Shown here one piece after another: positions 23,868 to 34,647 of a stretch of 64,000 bases of DNA. The notes beneath the pieces are model-generated. The model searched no databases. It saw only the letters and a program-made list of their open reading frames with translations, and was not told where the DNA came from. Both the position numbers and the translations under genes were made by a program. Origin of the DNA: Zonotrichia leucophrys gambelii (lineage: Eukaryota; Chordata; Aves; Passeriformes; Passerellidae); NCBI RefSeq assembly GCF_028769735.1, contig NC_088171.1, positions 146,279,917 to 146,343,916 on the forward strand, written 5' to 3'. How positions within the stretch are numbered: the stretch's first letter is position 1; the number at the start of each line of letters is the position of its first letter.

Positions 23868-25362
23868 TTGTGGGACCTGCTGAGGTGCATCCCAGAGTCC
23901 TGGCTGATGTTGTTGCCCCAGGGAATTGTCTAATGTTATTGCCAAGCCATTTTTCATGATGTTTGAAAAGTCATGTCACTCAGGTGAAGACCCTGGTGGC
24001 TGAACAAAGGGAAGTATTGCACCTATTTTTAAAAGGTATAGAAAAGAGGTCCCTGGGAACTGCTACCCTGTCAGACTCCCCTCTGTGCTTGGGAAGGTGA
24101 ACAGACTCTCCTAGCAACCACACAAAGGTATTCAGAGAACAGGGAGGTGATTCGGGACAGCCAGCATGGCTTCACCAAGGGAAGGTCCTGCCTGACCAAC
24201 TCAGGGGCCTTCTATGATGGTGTGACCACATCAGCGGACAAGGGAAGGGCTACAGATGTCATTTACCTGGACTTCTGTAAAGGCTCTCACATAGGTCCCC
24301 ACAACATCCTTCCTTCTAAGGCAGAGAGAGATGGGTTTGATGGTTAGACTGTGGTGAATGAGGAACTGGTTGTGTGGTTGCATCCAGAGGGTGGTGGTCA
24401 GTGTCAAAGTGTCTGGATGGGCACAAATGATGTCACTCAAGGGTCTGTATTGTGACCAGGGCTAATTAATTTCTTCCTCAATATCATGGACAGTAGAGTC
24501 AAGTGCACCTTCAGAAAATTTGCAAATGACACGAAGCTGAGTGGGGAGATTGTCACACCTGAAGCACAGGCTGCCACCCAGAGGGACCTGGACAAGCTTG
24601 AGAAGTGGGTCCATGGGAATCTCATGTGATTTATAGGCTGGGCACAAAGTCAATAAATACAAGCTGAGGGATGAATAGATTGAGAAGAGCCCTGAGAAGA
24701 AGGACTCGGGGCTACCGGTAGTGAAAAGCTGGACATGACTTGGCAAAGCACACTCACAGCCCAGAATGCCAACTAATCCTGGGCTGCTTCCAAAGGAATG
24801 TGGGCAGCAGGTGAGGGATGGGATTCTGCCCCTCACTTCACTCTGGTGGGACCCCACCTGCAGGGTCCATCCAGCTCTGCAGTTCCCAGAGCAGACAAAA
24901 GTGGCACCTGTTGGAGTGAGTTCAGAGCAGGGGCACAAAATGATCAGAGGGCTGGAAAACCCCTGCTGTGAACACAGACGGAAAGAGGTTGGATTGTTCA
25001 GAGGAAAAAAGGATCCAGGGAGACCTCACTGCAGTCTTTCAATACTTCATTTAGGCTTCTAAGAAAGATTGGGACAAACTTATTAGAAGAGACTCTTGTG
25101 ACAGGACAAGAGGTATTGTTTTTAAACTAAGAGATGGTAGATTCAGACTGGATGTAAGGCATAAATTCTTTACAATGAGGGTGGTAAAACACTGGACCAG
25201 GCTACCTGGAAATGTGGTAGTTTGCCCATCCATGGAAACAGTCAAAGTCAGGTTGTACTGAGCAGCCTGATCTAGCTGAAGATGTCCCTGCTTATTGCAG
25301 GGGATTTGACTTGATGACCTTTAAAGGTTTCCTCCCACCCAAATTCTTCTATGATTCTATGA
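23868..25362 (+). mobile_element. CR1 LINE, 1.5 kb, with decayed reverse transcriptase
   Basis: The longest transposon in the window: the 3' third of a CR1 on the + strand. It carries the C-terminal reverse transcriptase region of ORF2 (pol) and ends in a good terminal repeat (AATTCTTCTATGATTCTATGA). The translated pieces show [10 protein letters not shown] (about 24163-24192) and DVIYLDFCK, the motif A region, near 24258-24290. The second conserved Asp of motif A is lost (AFD reads GSH). At 24519-24530 the catalytic FADD box reads FAND. Stops interrupt the frame (first at 24345-24347) and frameshifts follow, so it is dead. The 3' UTR from about 25190 has the usual CR1 wording. The two neighbours upstream are the same orientation. 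A 158-codon antisense frame (24462-24938) is a shadow. Confidence 0.95.
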
Positions 25363-28300
25363 GAGACCTCTAATGAAATGGAGACTCAGCAGGTCACACA
25401 TTGTTGTTCCCCTGGAATTGCACTGCAAGGAGTTACTACTTTTCTCAGACAAACATGAAAGAGGGCACACAAGGGCTAGAAATACTATTTCTTTGAAGTG
25501 GATCCTCATCTCTGCTTTCTCCTCATCTCTGCCCTTATCTTGAAGCACTAGTCAGCTGAGTGAGAAAGACTATTGATGTATAAACCTGAGGAGCAGGAAA
25601 AGGAGTTTATGGTACCCTGGTCATTCTCACTGACTGGTCTCACCTGCTGTTAGTGGCTTCTCCCCCATTAATTTTACATGTGCTGTTTTGAGACTATGAC
25701 CTGTAGCTCTGCCCAAGTGCCAGAAAGTGTCACTTGGAAGAAACTGCATTTTGTGAGGGTTTTAGTTTCAGGAATACATAAAGTATTCCTGATATTTCTT
25801 CAGGATTGTAAACTGAGAAAAGGCATAATTTCCGAATCCCTGAAAGGCATAACATTAATTAGGTGCCAGCTCACTCAGCTCTTGCAAGATACTTTGTGTG
25901 AGACTTCAAAATCTTATTTAGGCCTGGGCCACCTTGTCCATTCTCTTCCTCACATAGTACTAATATATTCCTTTATCCAGAGAGCTTTGTTTCTCCATAT
26001 TGAGCTGCAGTGAAGATAAACACTGTGTAGCTGGCTGGTGAGATACAAGGTGAGGTTCTGCACTGAGTCAATCTGGCCTGAGATAACCAGCAAGCAAATA
26101 AGAGAAATCAGAATCACTGTCATATTGTGACACTTAATCTGTGTGTACACTTCTAAGAAAAGTCTAAATCAGCATAACCAGTATTTTCACCTCTCCTATT
26201 GCCCTTTTGTTTTATGTGAGATCTTTCTTCCCTTGTTTCTGCCTATTTGGTCAGGTTTATTCTTATTTTTTTCCCCCATTACTGTATCTTATTATTCCAC
26301 TATTCAGCTCAGCACATGAATTATTAATACTGGTTTTATGCTAAACATCTCTGCTTTGCACATAGTTTGACCTTACTTACTGAAGATGTATCTGTGCAAA
26401 CCCTTCAGAACACATTACCCTCACTGTGTCTATGAAAAATATTTCTTCCTTGCGTTTGACTTAACCAAGGTTCCAAACACTTTGAACAGCCATGTGACTA
26501 TTTTTATTGGCCCTTTTTTCATTACAGAGTAAGAAATAAAAAATTAAAACACTAACCTTTCTGAAAGCTAATTACCTTTTCAGTTGCTAGTAATTGTCCC
26601 TGTATTTTCATACTGGCATCTATCCTTGAACACACAGGGAAAGTGAAAAAATTTAAACTTGCCTTCTAGTACAGTTAAAAAAGGACTTGATCATCAAGAA
26701 ATATTCAGTGCAGCTTTCAAATGTGGTTTAGGAAGGAGCTATAGCTTGTGTTTACCTCAGGATAATTGGAAAAGGTCTCAGTTTATCATATTGGTTCTCT
26801 ATTCAGCAAAATGGTTTCTTATACCTCTCCCAACATAGTAAAATTTTAATCCTGTACTGAGCTCAGCAGGAACCATTTTAAACACCTACTGTCTCAGTCA
26901 TAATGTCCACCATCTTTCCCTGAGGGAGAGTAGTTTCATTTCCATGTGGAACTTGAAAGGTAATTCCAAAGTCTTTATTGAAAAGGTGTATGTTTACCAA
27001 TGGTCTGGTTCACTTCCAGCAAAAATAACAGGAGATGTCAGACATTCTGAAAGGCAAATGTTTGCTAACAATAATCCATTACAGAATAAATAGTTATCAA
27101 GCAGCATAAAATATTCATCAAGTTAACAATTAGCATTGTGGTTACTCTGATGACCATTGAAACATCATCTTGCTTTCTCAGCCCTGATATACTCTTGCTT
27201 CCATAGAATACTGTGGCAAGGATTTTCATAGCCCAATCAGAAATACACATTCTTTTTTGAGTACCATTATTTCCTCCAGTTTCAGTTCTCCTTTTGGTTT
27301 TCCAAAAATTTTTTGGGTTTCCTTTTTCTCCTTGCCAAAAGAAGAAAGTCTGATCTTTACCAGTTTTTGCCACTTGACAAATTCCTCCCTTATTGCACTC
27401 ATTTCCATGCGTACCTGGATGCCCTCAGGCTGTTTGTGGGAAGCAGTGGGCAGCACTGCAATAGGATCAGTTCACAGCCTGTAGTTTTTCTACTTTCAGC
27501 AGTTTTTGATTTCAGAATGTGCTCCTTGCTCACTCGCAACACCCTCCATCCACTGTGGTTTCAGAGAAGGAGGAACAGAGAAATAGACAACACCTCAGTC
27601 CTTCCGGTCTGAGTGTAAATTTGGAGATCCTTCTCCTTGAAATCTGCTCTGACATGGATGGGGAAACCCTGTCAATCTGAGTTATCATCAGAATGTTTTT
27701 CTTGAGGATCCTCTGCATGTAAATTCATATTGTTTTATTCCATTCTGATGACATAGGGCCTCAGCCATTTGTAACCCAAAGAATATTCACTTCTTCATGC
27801 TTTTTTGTAAGATGCATGAACATGTAAAGAAACAACTCATCCTATCTTCTATATGGCTTACCTTTTGCCAGTAATATAATTTAGTTTATTTGTAGATAAA
27901 AACATACTTACATTCTCATGCTCACAACATGATAGGGAAAAAAAAAAAGTCTTAACTGTGAAACTGCAACAACAAGAATATTTATAAATATACTAGATTA
28001 CCCAAATTGTAAATATTTGGCAATTATCACTGGGACTAATTGTACAATTCACTCTCATTTATAACTAGTCTGAATGTCACTTATGAGACACTATTTTGAA
28101 GACATTGACTTTCCCTTTATTTTTATTATCTTCAATTTGAAAAAATTTGTTCATAAGGATTTAATTGTACCCTTACCAATGTGTAGGCGTCCATTGGTAA
28201 TCAAAGTTTGTTTAGATTCTGCTATCTGTCTCTGAAACTTTGCTTTGCTTTCACAAATGCTGCATTCTGCTGTCTTCTCAGAATACATTCATTGCAAAAA

Positions 28301-29785
28301 TGTAATAGACTGTTTCTTAAAAGACACCTTCAGTGTTTAAATTATTTCTGAATGCCTTAAAAGTCAGCAAATTCAATTGCCTATTTCTGCCTTTTCACCA
28401 GCAAAATCAGAAAGAAAGAGATAATACAAGGCAAATAATTATCATCACAACTTTTACAGTAGAAGCTTAAAAATAAAGTCAATTAATCTAAATGTCAACT
28501 TACTGTCAGGTTATGTTCTTTTTTGGTTTTTTTTTCATTTTTTTGCCCTTCAAATGTCAGCCTTGAATAAAAATTGTTGTACAACATTAAATTATGTACC
28601 GAAATCTTCACTACAAGATAAACTTTTAGAAAGGAGTGGGTTGACTCTGCTTTACAAAATAAACAGGAATTTGAGTATCTCCTTCCTCTGATATTGGCAT
28701 TTGATGAGGTGAGCACTGTAAGTCTGTCCAGGCTGGAAACCATTTGGGCATAAATATTTGCATGTCTGGATTGTCAATATGTGTTGGAGATAAGCCAAAC
28801 TTCCTAAACTTCTTTTCCATTTTTATTTATGTAAAAAGAAGGAGAAAGTACCAGGATACAAAACAGGCTAAAACTTAACACTGCTCTTCCAATCACTTTA
28901 ATATCTATTATTTTTCGTAAGGAAAAATATGTCCTTTCCATCATATTGAAATGAAATGGGCAAATCCATGCCGTCCACAGCTCATCGACACTGACAGAAC
29001 AGCCTCCACTGACACCAGGACTGGATTTCAGATGTAAGAGCTACATGTCACTCATATCCAGAGCAATGGCAGTAGTATTATTACTGCTGATATATCCCAT
29101 TTATATCAAATATCACTGATATGTGCCAGTTCCCCATAGATGTAGAGTTTCTTCCTTATATGTGATTAATGCAGGAGACAGAGAAGATAAGGTCTAGTCT
29201 ATAATGTTCCTCTTGCTCTGTTTAGGTTCATTAGAAAGTTTTTATTTTTGGCTCATTTTCCAAGTTACTAAACTGCTGTTGTTCCTATACATTCGTGTCA
29301 CAATTGATAAACTTTGGTGTTACCATTCCTACATTTAATGCAGTTTTCACAGCTAATTAATACACTTCTGTGTTATTCAGCCCATTCAAATTCAATTCCA
29401 AATTCTGCTGTGAACTTTAATGAGTTTATCAGGCAGGATCCTGCAGGGAGAGTTGGCAGGGCACCACATGGAGTCTTGTGTTTGTTTGACTCTGGCAAGT
29501 CACTCCTCAGTCTCTCACCCAACATCTGCCCATCTTGCACAGTCAGCGAGCAAATCCTTCACCTGCCATGGGCTGTGCCAGCAGTGCACTGCTGGAGCTG
29601 GCAGTTATTGGAAAGCTGAATCAGGGCTTAGAACTCTGCTAAGACTTTGCCATAAAACCAGGCAGTTTAGCAATGATAAAGGAGTAGGCTGGGGAAGGAC
29701 TCAGTGCTAGATATTCTCCTTTGTAACAGAGTGCCCCACCTCCCTCCCATGGATAGGTCAGTGGTCAATGTCACAGGATGTTTAA
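25363..29785. other. Unique intergenic DNA, no gene seen
   Basis: About 4.4 kb of AT-rich DNA. Frames up to 111 codons (25678-26013, +) lack splice signals and recognisable domains. T- and A-runs occur near 28515-28540 and 27940-27948. No element recognised. Confidence 0.5.
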
Positions 29786-29876
29786 AGAAGCTTCCTTTTC
29801 AGGAAATTCACATGAATTTTCAGGAAATTTCAGGAAATTTCCTGACATCACTGCCTTAACCTTGGACGAAACTTCT
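29786..29876. promoter_or_regulatory. Candidate heat-shock-element array
   Basis: Heat-shock factor binds alternating nGAAn and nTTCn units. Six perfect contiguous units run from 29813 to 29842: TGAAT, TTTCA, GGAAA, TTTCA, GGAAA, TTTCC. Two-unit groups flank them: AGAAG-CTTCC at 29786-29795, TTTCA-GGAAA at 29797-29806, and CGAAA-CTTCT at 29867-29876. That is 12 units in about 90 bp. Part of the array is a duplicated TTTCAGGAAA, so it may have grown by slippage. Three or more units normally suffice for trimer binding. No promoter or gene is visible next to it, so function is inference. Confidence 0.4.
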
Positions 29877-30190
29877 TCTCAAAACAACATATGGTATCCA
29901 GTCAGTCTCTGTGAGCCATCTCTGTTTCACCATTTTTTGCACCACTGAAGTGCTCAATGTTGATGTGGGTTTTGTCTTTAAATAATAGCTTTAGTGTATG
30001 TGTATTCCAGGCAGTGAGAGAGACTGAGAAAGAGGCAGGAAATTTTACTCTGTAAACATAAATGCACTGAACATTTCAGGAATACATTATTTATTCTGTG
30101 ATTTGATAGCGATCGCTGTCAGTTACCCAAATCCAATATAAACTCATTTTCTGTTCTTTTCTTCCTTTTTTTCTTGTCTTCACTTTTTAG
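29877..30190. other. Unique intergenic DNA
   Basis: Nothing recognised apart from a 10-bp palindrome AGCGATCGCT at 30108-30117 and a pyrimidine tract (about 30155-30190) ending in TTTTTAG, which acts as an acceptor match for the next feature. Confidence 0.5.
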
Positions 30191-30474
30191 CACCCCTAGC
30201 ACAGAAGACTAGAAGTGAAATATTAACAGAAATCTTGTGCCAGAAAACTCAACTCAAGAGTGCGCTGGGTAATCCAGTTTTAATTTCCCAAGTTTCAAGT
30301 GTGTCATATGATACTTGGTCAATCAGCAACACTCAAACCAGGACTCTGCTTTGCATAAACAAAGAAAAATTAAACTTCCTCTTTCGTACTAAAAGAGGAA
30401 ATAATTTGCCTGAATTAACTGACAAGTGGCAAGTTTGTCAGTATGCAGTGGATAAAGAGGACAATGAATTGTAA
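30191..30474 (+). other. Exon-like segment with strong splice-acceptor match (speculative)
   Basis: A long pyrimidine tract ending CACTTTTTAG at 30190 is followed by an open frame (first whole codon at 30193) of about 93 codons to a TAA at 30472-30474. It has no ATG near the start, as expected for a last exon. The peptide has no motif I recognise. It could be a terminal coding exon, an exon of a non-coding RNA, or chance. Confidence 0.13.
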
Positions 30475-31211
30475 ATCCCCTGTGAAATGTGCTTTTCACA
30501 CAAGCTCTAGGGAAGTTGTTGATGTGGTCAAAAGCTCCAGTTTTTGATCTCATTACATTTTCTAGTTAAGTCTTAGTTATGCCCCTCTTTACTGTGGCTT
30601 TATCATTCAAACATAGTACTTGCTGTATCACAATATGCTTAGACAACACAATAACAAATTGGCTCCTGGCAGTACTGGTGTAGGACTGAAGTCTAAACTT
30701 TTGTTAAAAATTCTGTTCTACTCAGCTATGATGGTCTAAAATAGACCTGGAAACAACTTTGGATCTACAATATTAAGAATGTTCTGTAGCTCATAAAGGC
30801 TATGGAACATGAAAAATGCATGTCTCAAATGTATGTCAGAAATTATTGATTCCCAGTTAAGACAATTTAAACACAGCACCCAGATTTGGTGATACTGCAT
30901 CAGTGAGATATTTGGCCCTGAAGACTGGACAGTCAAGCTAGGATGGACATCTGCTATCTCATTTTTGAAAATCCCACTTTTTCTTTCCCATCTTCTTAAA
31001 TGAAACAATTGAATCTTTTCTTTTGCATGGCTGTAGGCCAAGTCTCTTCTTCAAAGTAGAGTTGTCTACTGTAATGTGTCCTAGAAGTGACAGGGACCTT
31101 CAGAATTATTGAGAACAATGATATGGGAAAGAATTGCAGTGGAATATTGGACTTACTGCAGTATTGGACAGGTATGACCCAGAAGACAATCTGCATGTCC
31201 TGGAGCAATGA
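30475..31211. other. Unique intergenic DNA, no gene seen
   Basis: Short frames only; no recognised element before the LTR that begins at 31212. Confidence 0.5.
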
Positions 31212-31806
31212 TGTTACTGGGTTTGGCTGGGATGAAGTTCCACAGGTGAATTCCTTTGTCACAGCCTGTGTGAGTATTTGCCTTTGGAAATAAAACAGTT
31301 TGGATAACATAGCAGTGTTTTGGCTCTTGCTTGGCACCTCTTGTACAATATCAAGGTTTTCTCACTCTCTTCCCCCACCCTGCCAAGTAAGAAGGTTGGG
31401 ATTGAGCAACAGATTGGGAGGAAACATATCCTGGAGAGCTGCCCCAAAGTGACCAAAGAGTTATTCCATACCACCTGACATCATATTCAGTAGTAAAACT
31501 CATGGTAAGGAGAAGGAAGCAGAAATTTCAGAGTTATGGCATTTTTCTTTCCAAGCACCTGTTATACAAGTTGAGGCTCTTTTTACCAGGCACTGCTGGA
31601 CATCTGCCCACCAACAGGAAACAGTGAATTAATTGACAGTTTTGCTTTACTTGCACACACTGCTTTTGTTTTTGTTATTAAATTATTATTATTATCTCGA
31701 TTCACAAGTCCTTTTGCCTTCCTACAACTTCCTCCAGTCCCACACCTTCCAAGAGGGGAGTGAGATAAAGTCAGGGTCAGTATTTGGATGGTCAGCCCAT
31801 CACAAC
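31212..31806 (+). mobile_element. ERVL-like solo LTR, about 595 bp, + strand
   Basis: The sequence follows a common passerine LTR from end to end. It starts TGTTACTGGGTTTGGCTGGG, then has AGTGTTTTGGCTCTTGC, a CTCTTCCCCCACCCTGCCAAG block, TGACCAAAGAGTTATTCCAT, CATCTGCCCACCAACAGG, the TTTTGCTTTACTTGCACACA run, an ATTAAA poly(A) signal at 31677-31682, and a purine block AGAGGGGAGTGAGA near the end. Length fits the family (about 600 bp). In the U3, CTGACATCA sits where I recall TGACGTCA, so a CRE-like site has decayed by CpG loss. The ends are eroded and no target duplication is seen, so it is old. No viral genes follow. Confidence 0.75.
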
Positions 31807-33251
31807 TGGCCTTACAGAATAGCAAAGTTATGGCTGTTATGAGGCAGAACACATTGGGCAAGAGCAGAGGACCTTGCACATTCTCTTTTACATAATATAC
31901 CTTGTTTAATGTTTCCAAAATTGATTTTTTTTTTCTTCCAAGTACAGTGGGGAGTGTTGGGACCCAATTTAGGACAACTGCATCAGGGGTCTGCTTCTTA
32001 GTGTTCACTGGGTTTCCTCTGTAATTGATGGTGATCTATGGGCCCTGATAATGACCAAACACCTGAGACGCAGTAGGGTACCTTGCCTGGGCTCTGGCTG
32101 CTGGTCCAGAAGATGAGTATGTTGTAGATCTGACAAGGTGTCTGCGAGCCCCGTGTGCCCCCTGGTATCTTAAACACCTCCATATCTACCTGAGAGTGTC
32201 TGGATATTACCACTACCCAATCCAAGCACAGGGGGAGATCCCATTAGCTCCTAAAGTCGATGGAGCAGCTGAATTGCTCCCTGGGCTCTGTTGGCTGAGC
32301 TGGCCAGATGAGACAGGCAAGGAGATAGATGAGGGTCTGATGGCACCTGGACACTCAGAGGTACCCAGGACCACCCAAGAACCTATGACACGGAAGTTCT
32401 AAGGGTGCATCACTCCTGGGAGTGGCGCCCAGAGGAAAAGCAGGGTGCACTAAATGTCTCATCCCACTGGAGATGACATTCAAGCAACTGAAATTCATCT
32501 CATAAATCTCAACCAACCACAGTGAAGTCTTAGATGCTAAAAACAGAGGTGAACATCTATTTGTAAATACTTGCAATTAGGAGTATTAAAATGAATCCCA
32601 CCTGGTAAAGGCAGGATAACTGTGCCCAGGATGGGTGGGTGGCTGGTGCCATTTCATGTGCAGCCCTGCTCCACTTCCAGCTGCTGCTCCAGGCAAGCAC
32701 CACCATCCCACAGGCTCTGTGCAGCAGCTGCCAGCCCTGGGAAGATGTCTCAGCTCTCTGTGGGTGTTGCAAATAACACTTGACACCTCTGAACAGGCAA
32801 CTGACTCAAGCCTCAAGATTCATTCAAGCAGTCTATCAAACAAAAAAGGAAATTCCAACACTGATGTGTTATGAAATGCTATGCTTGGAATCTGCATAAT
32901 TGCAAATAATAGAGCTAAAATGTCTTTTGACTATATTTGCTGTGATGAACTAAAATGAAGTCATCATATAGTCATCAATAGCTGAAGGAAAACAATTGTG
33001 CAAAAACTAAGAACTGTAAGTGATGCTAAAGAAACCACCAAAAATTCCACCAAGAAGAAGAAAACCAAATGAAACCTACTTTGAACTTCATTAAAAAACC
33101 TGGAAGCAACCTGTCTGATCCCATGAAGCAGATGAACTATACATGTGACGGAGGGATATTAAATAGATTATATGAGAAAACAGATTGACAGCTCCCTGGC
33201 TGAGTCTCTGAACCTTTAAGTTTTGGTTTCAATAGGTTGCCTGATTTTCAT
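31807..33251. other. Unique intergenic DNA with a CTCF-like motif
   Basis: No gene recognised. The first 700 bp after the LTR have slightly higher GC and could be eroded viral internal sequence, but I see no primer-binding site or viral domain. A CTCF-like core is noted at 32155-32168. A GC-rich block at 32600-32780 has overlapping frames up to 79 codons without domains. Confidence 0.4.
32155..32168 (-). promoter_or_regulatory. CTCF-like motif core
   Basis: GTGCCCCCTGGTAT on the + strand reads ATACCAGGGGGCAC on the - strand. It matches the ACCAGGGGGCA core of the vertebrate CTCF consensus, with a weaker 5' flank than CCACC. A single motif match predicts binding only moderately. Confidence 0.3.
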
Positions 33252-33331
33252 TAGTACATGTGTTTTTGGCAGTATTAGTTAGACTCCACTGGAAATCTTT
33301 TTGAACTAATACTGCCAAAATTACACTACTA
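33252..33331. ncRNA. Candidate pre-miRNA-like hairpin (perfect 17-bp inner stem)
   Basis: Left arm TTTTGGCAGTATTAGTT (33264-33280) and right arm AACTAATACTGCCAAAA (33304-33320) are exact reverse complements around a 23-nt loop. Outward pairing continues with a T-T mismatch, a G-U pair, three pairs (33259-33261 with 33323-33325), a small 2-by-1 internal loop and five more pairs (33252-33256 with 33327-33331). The result is an 80-nt hairpin of miRNA-precursor size. No known miRNA sequence is recognised. It could equally be a small palindromic DNA-transposon relic, as both strands fold alike. Confidence 0.35.
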
Positions 33332-33941
33332 GAAAATTTGCTACTTCTTCACATTCGCATTTACATGACATTTAGGTGTTGTAATTTTATGTGTGATGTT
33401 CACTGTGCAAACATAGCTGCTATACCTTCCTTAAATGCATAATCACCATTTTTCTTTTCTTCTCCCTGGAACATCTGCAATAGTTTCTGAAGTTGATGAC
33501 CCTTCGATGCTTATCATATCCTCACAGCTAAGACATAGAAATGGTTGCTTGAACTCTCCAAATTAAAGTGCAAACTGAAACAGACTCATAGAAATCAAGA
33601 GCCATTGTTCCAGTCTAAGACACCTCTGCAAAGAGGAGAATGGATTTGTTTTACTTTGCTTCTGAAAAGAGTTGGAACCCCACATATTTAGCTTCTATGT
33701 CTATGTGGGCACAGTAACAAAGAGGTGAACAGTGCTAGGTAAATGCTGTTGTAGATGTGACTACTACATGTGATAACAATTCACACATTTTCTGTGATTC
33801 TTTCTTTATCTGATTGCACATGACAACTGGAAAACATAAAAGTCATAGATTCTGGAAATCTATAAGATCACAAAATGTTAATTAAAAGCAGAGATGTGGA
33901 TCTTCAGAGAATAAGTTGGTAAATTTCATCAGTATAGAGTC
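33332..33941. other. Unique intergenic DNA, no gene seen
   Basis: AT-rich spacer between the hairpin and a CR1. Nothing recognised. Confidence 0.5.
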
Positions 33942-34630
33942 AAGAATTGTAGAATTCTTTGGTTTGAAAATACATCTAAAGACCATCAAATCCAACTCTT
34001 AATCCAGCACTGCCAAGTCCTCCATGAAACCATGTCCCTGCATACCACACCTTTAAACATCTGCAGAAATGGTGACTCAACCAAAAGTCTGTGCAACCTT
34101 TTCCAGTGCTTGACAACCCTTTAGGTGAAGAAATTTTTCCTAATATCTGCTCTAAACCTCCCCTGGTGTAGCTTGAGGCCATTTCCTCTTATCCTTCACT
34201 TTTTACCTGGGAGAGGAGACTGCCCCCCACCAGATTACAACCTCCAGGTAGCTGTAGTGAGTAATAGGGTAATCCCTGACCCTCCTTTTCTCCAGGCTAC
34301 ACATCTCTCTCAGCTTCTCCTCATCAGATTTGTGCTCCACACCCTTCCCCAGCTTTGTTGCCCTTCCCTGGATATGCTCCAGCACCCCAATGTACATTTT
34401 TGAATGGAGGGTCCCAAAACTGGACCCGGTTCAGGTGTGGCCTCCCCAGTGCCCAGCACAGAGGGGCAATCACAGCCCTGGTCCTGCTGGCCACACAAGT
34501 GCTGACACAGAAGGCCAGGAGCCCACTGGCCTTCCTGCCCACCTGGGCACACTCTGGGTCCTGATTTCCACTGGGCACTTTCCAGCCACTCTGCCCCCAG
34601 CCTGGAGCACTGCAGGGCTTGTTGGGACAT
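33942..34630 (-). mobile_element. CR1 LINE 3' part, 690 bp, - strand
   Basis: The 3' end is at the left (TTGTAGAATTCTTTGG) and the 5' truncation at the right. The + strand shows CCATCAAATCCAACTC, TCCATGAAACCATGTCCCTG, TTCCAGTGCTTGACAACCCTT, TTTTTCCTAATATCTGCTC, TCTCCTTCTC-type and CCCTTCCCTGGATATGCTCC blocks, then GGCCTCCCCAGTGCCCAGCAC and GGCAATCACAGCCCTG, all CR1 3' landmarks. It covers the end of the polymerase frame and the 3' UTR. Overlapping frames up to 106 codons are CR1 remnants or shadows. An LTR begins only about 17 bp beyond the truncation point. Confidence 0.95.
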
Positions 34631-34647
34631 GAGGGCAGGAGGAATAT

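Noticed and set aside
24462..24938. 158-codon open frame on the - strand
   Set aside because: Antisense to the CR1 polymerase region; a shadow of the LINE.
31807..32500. Retroviral internal region following the LTR
   Set aside because: No convincing primer-binding site and no viral domain in any frame; the raised GC alone is not enough.
33264..33320. miR-34 family member, because GGCAGT occurs in the arm
   Set aside because: Only the GGCAGT word agrees; the rest of the arm and the opposite arm differ from miR-34.
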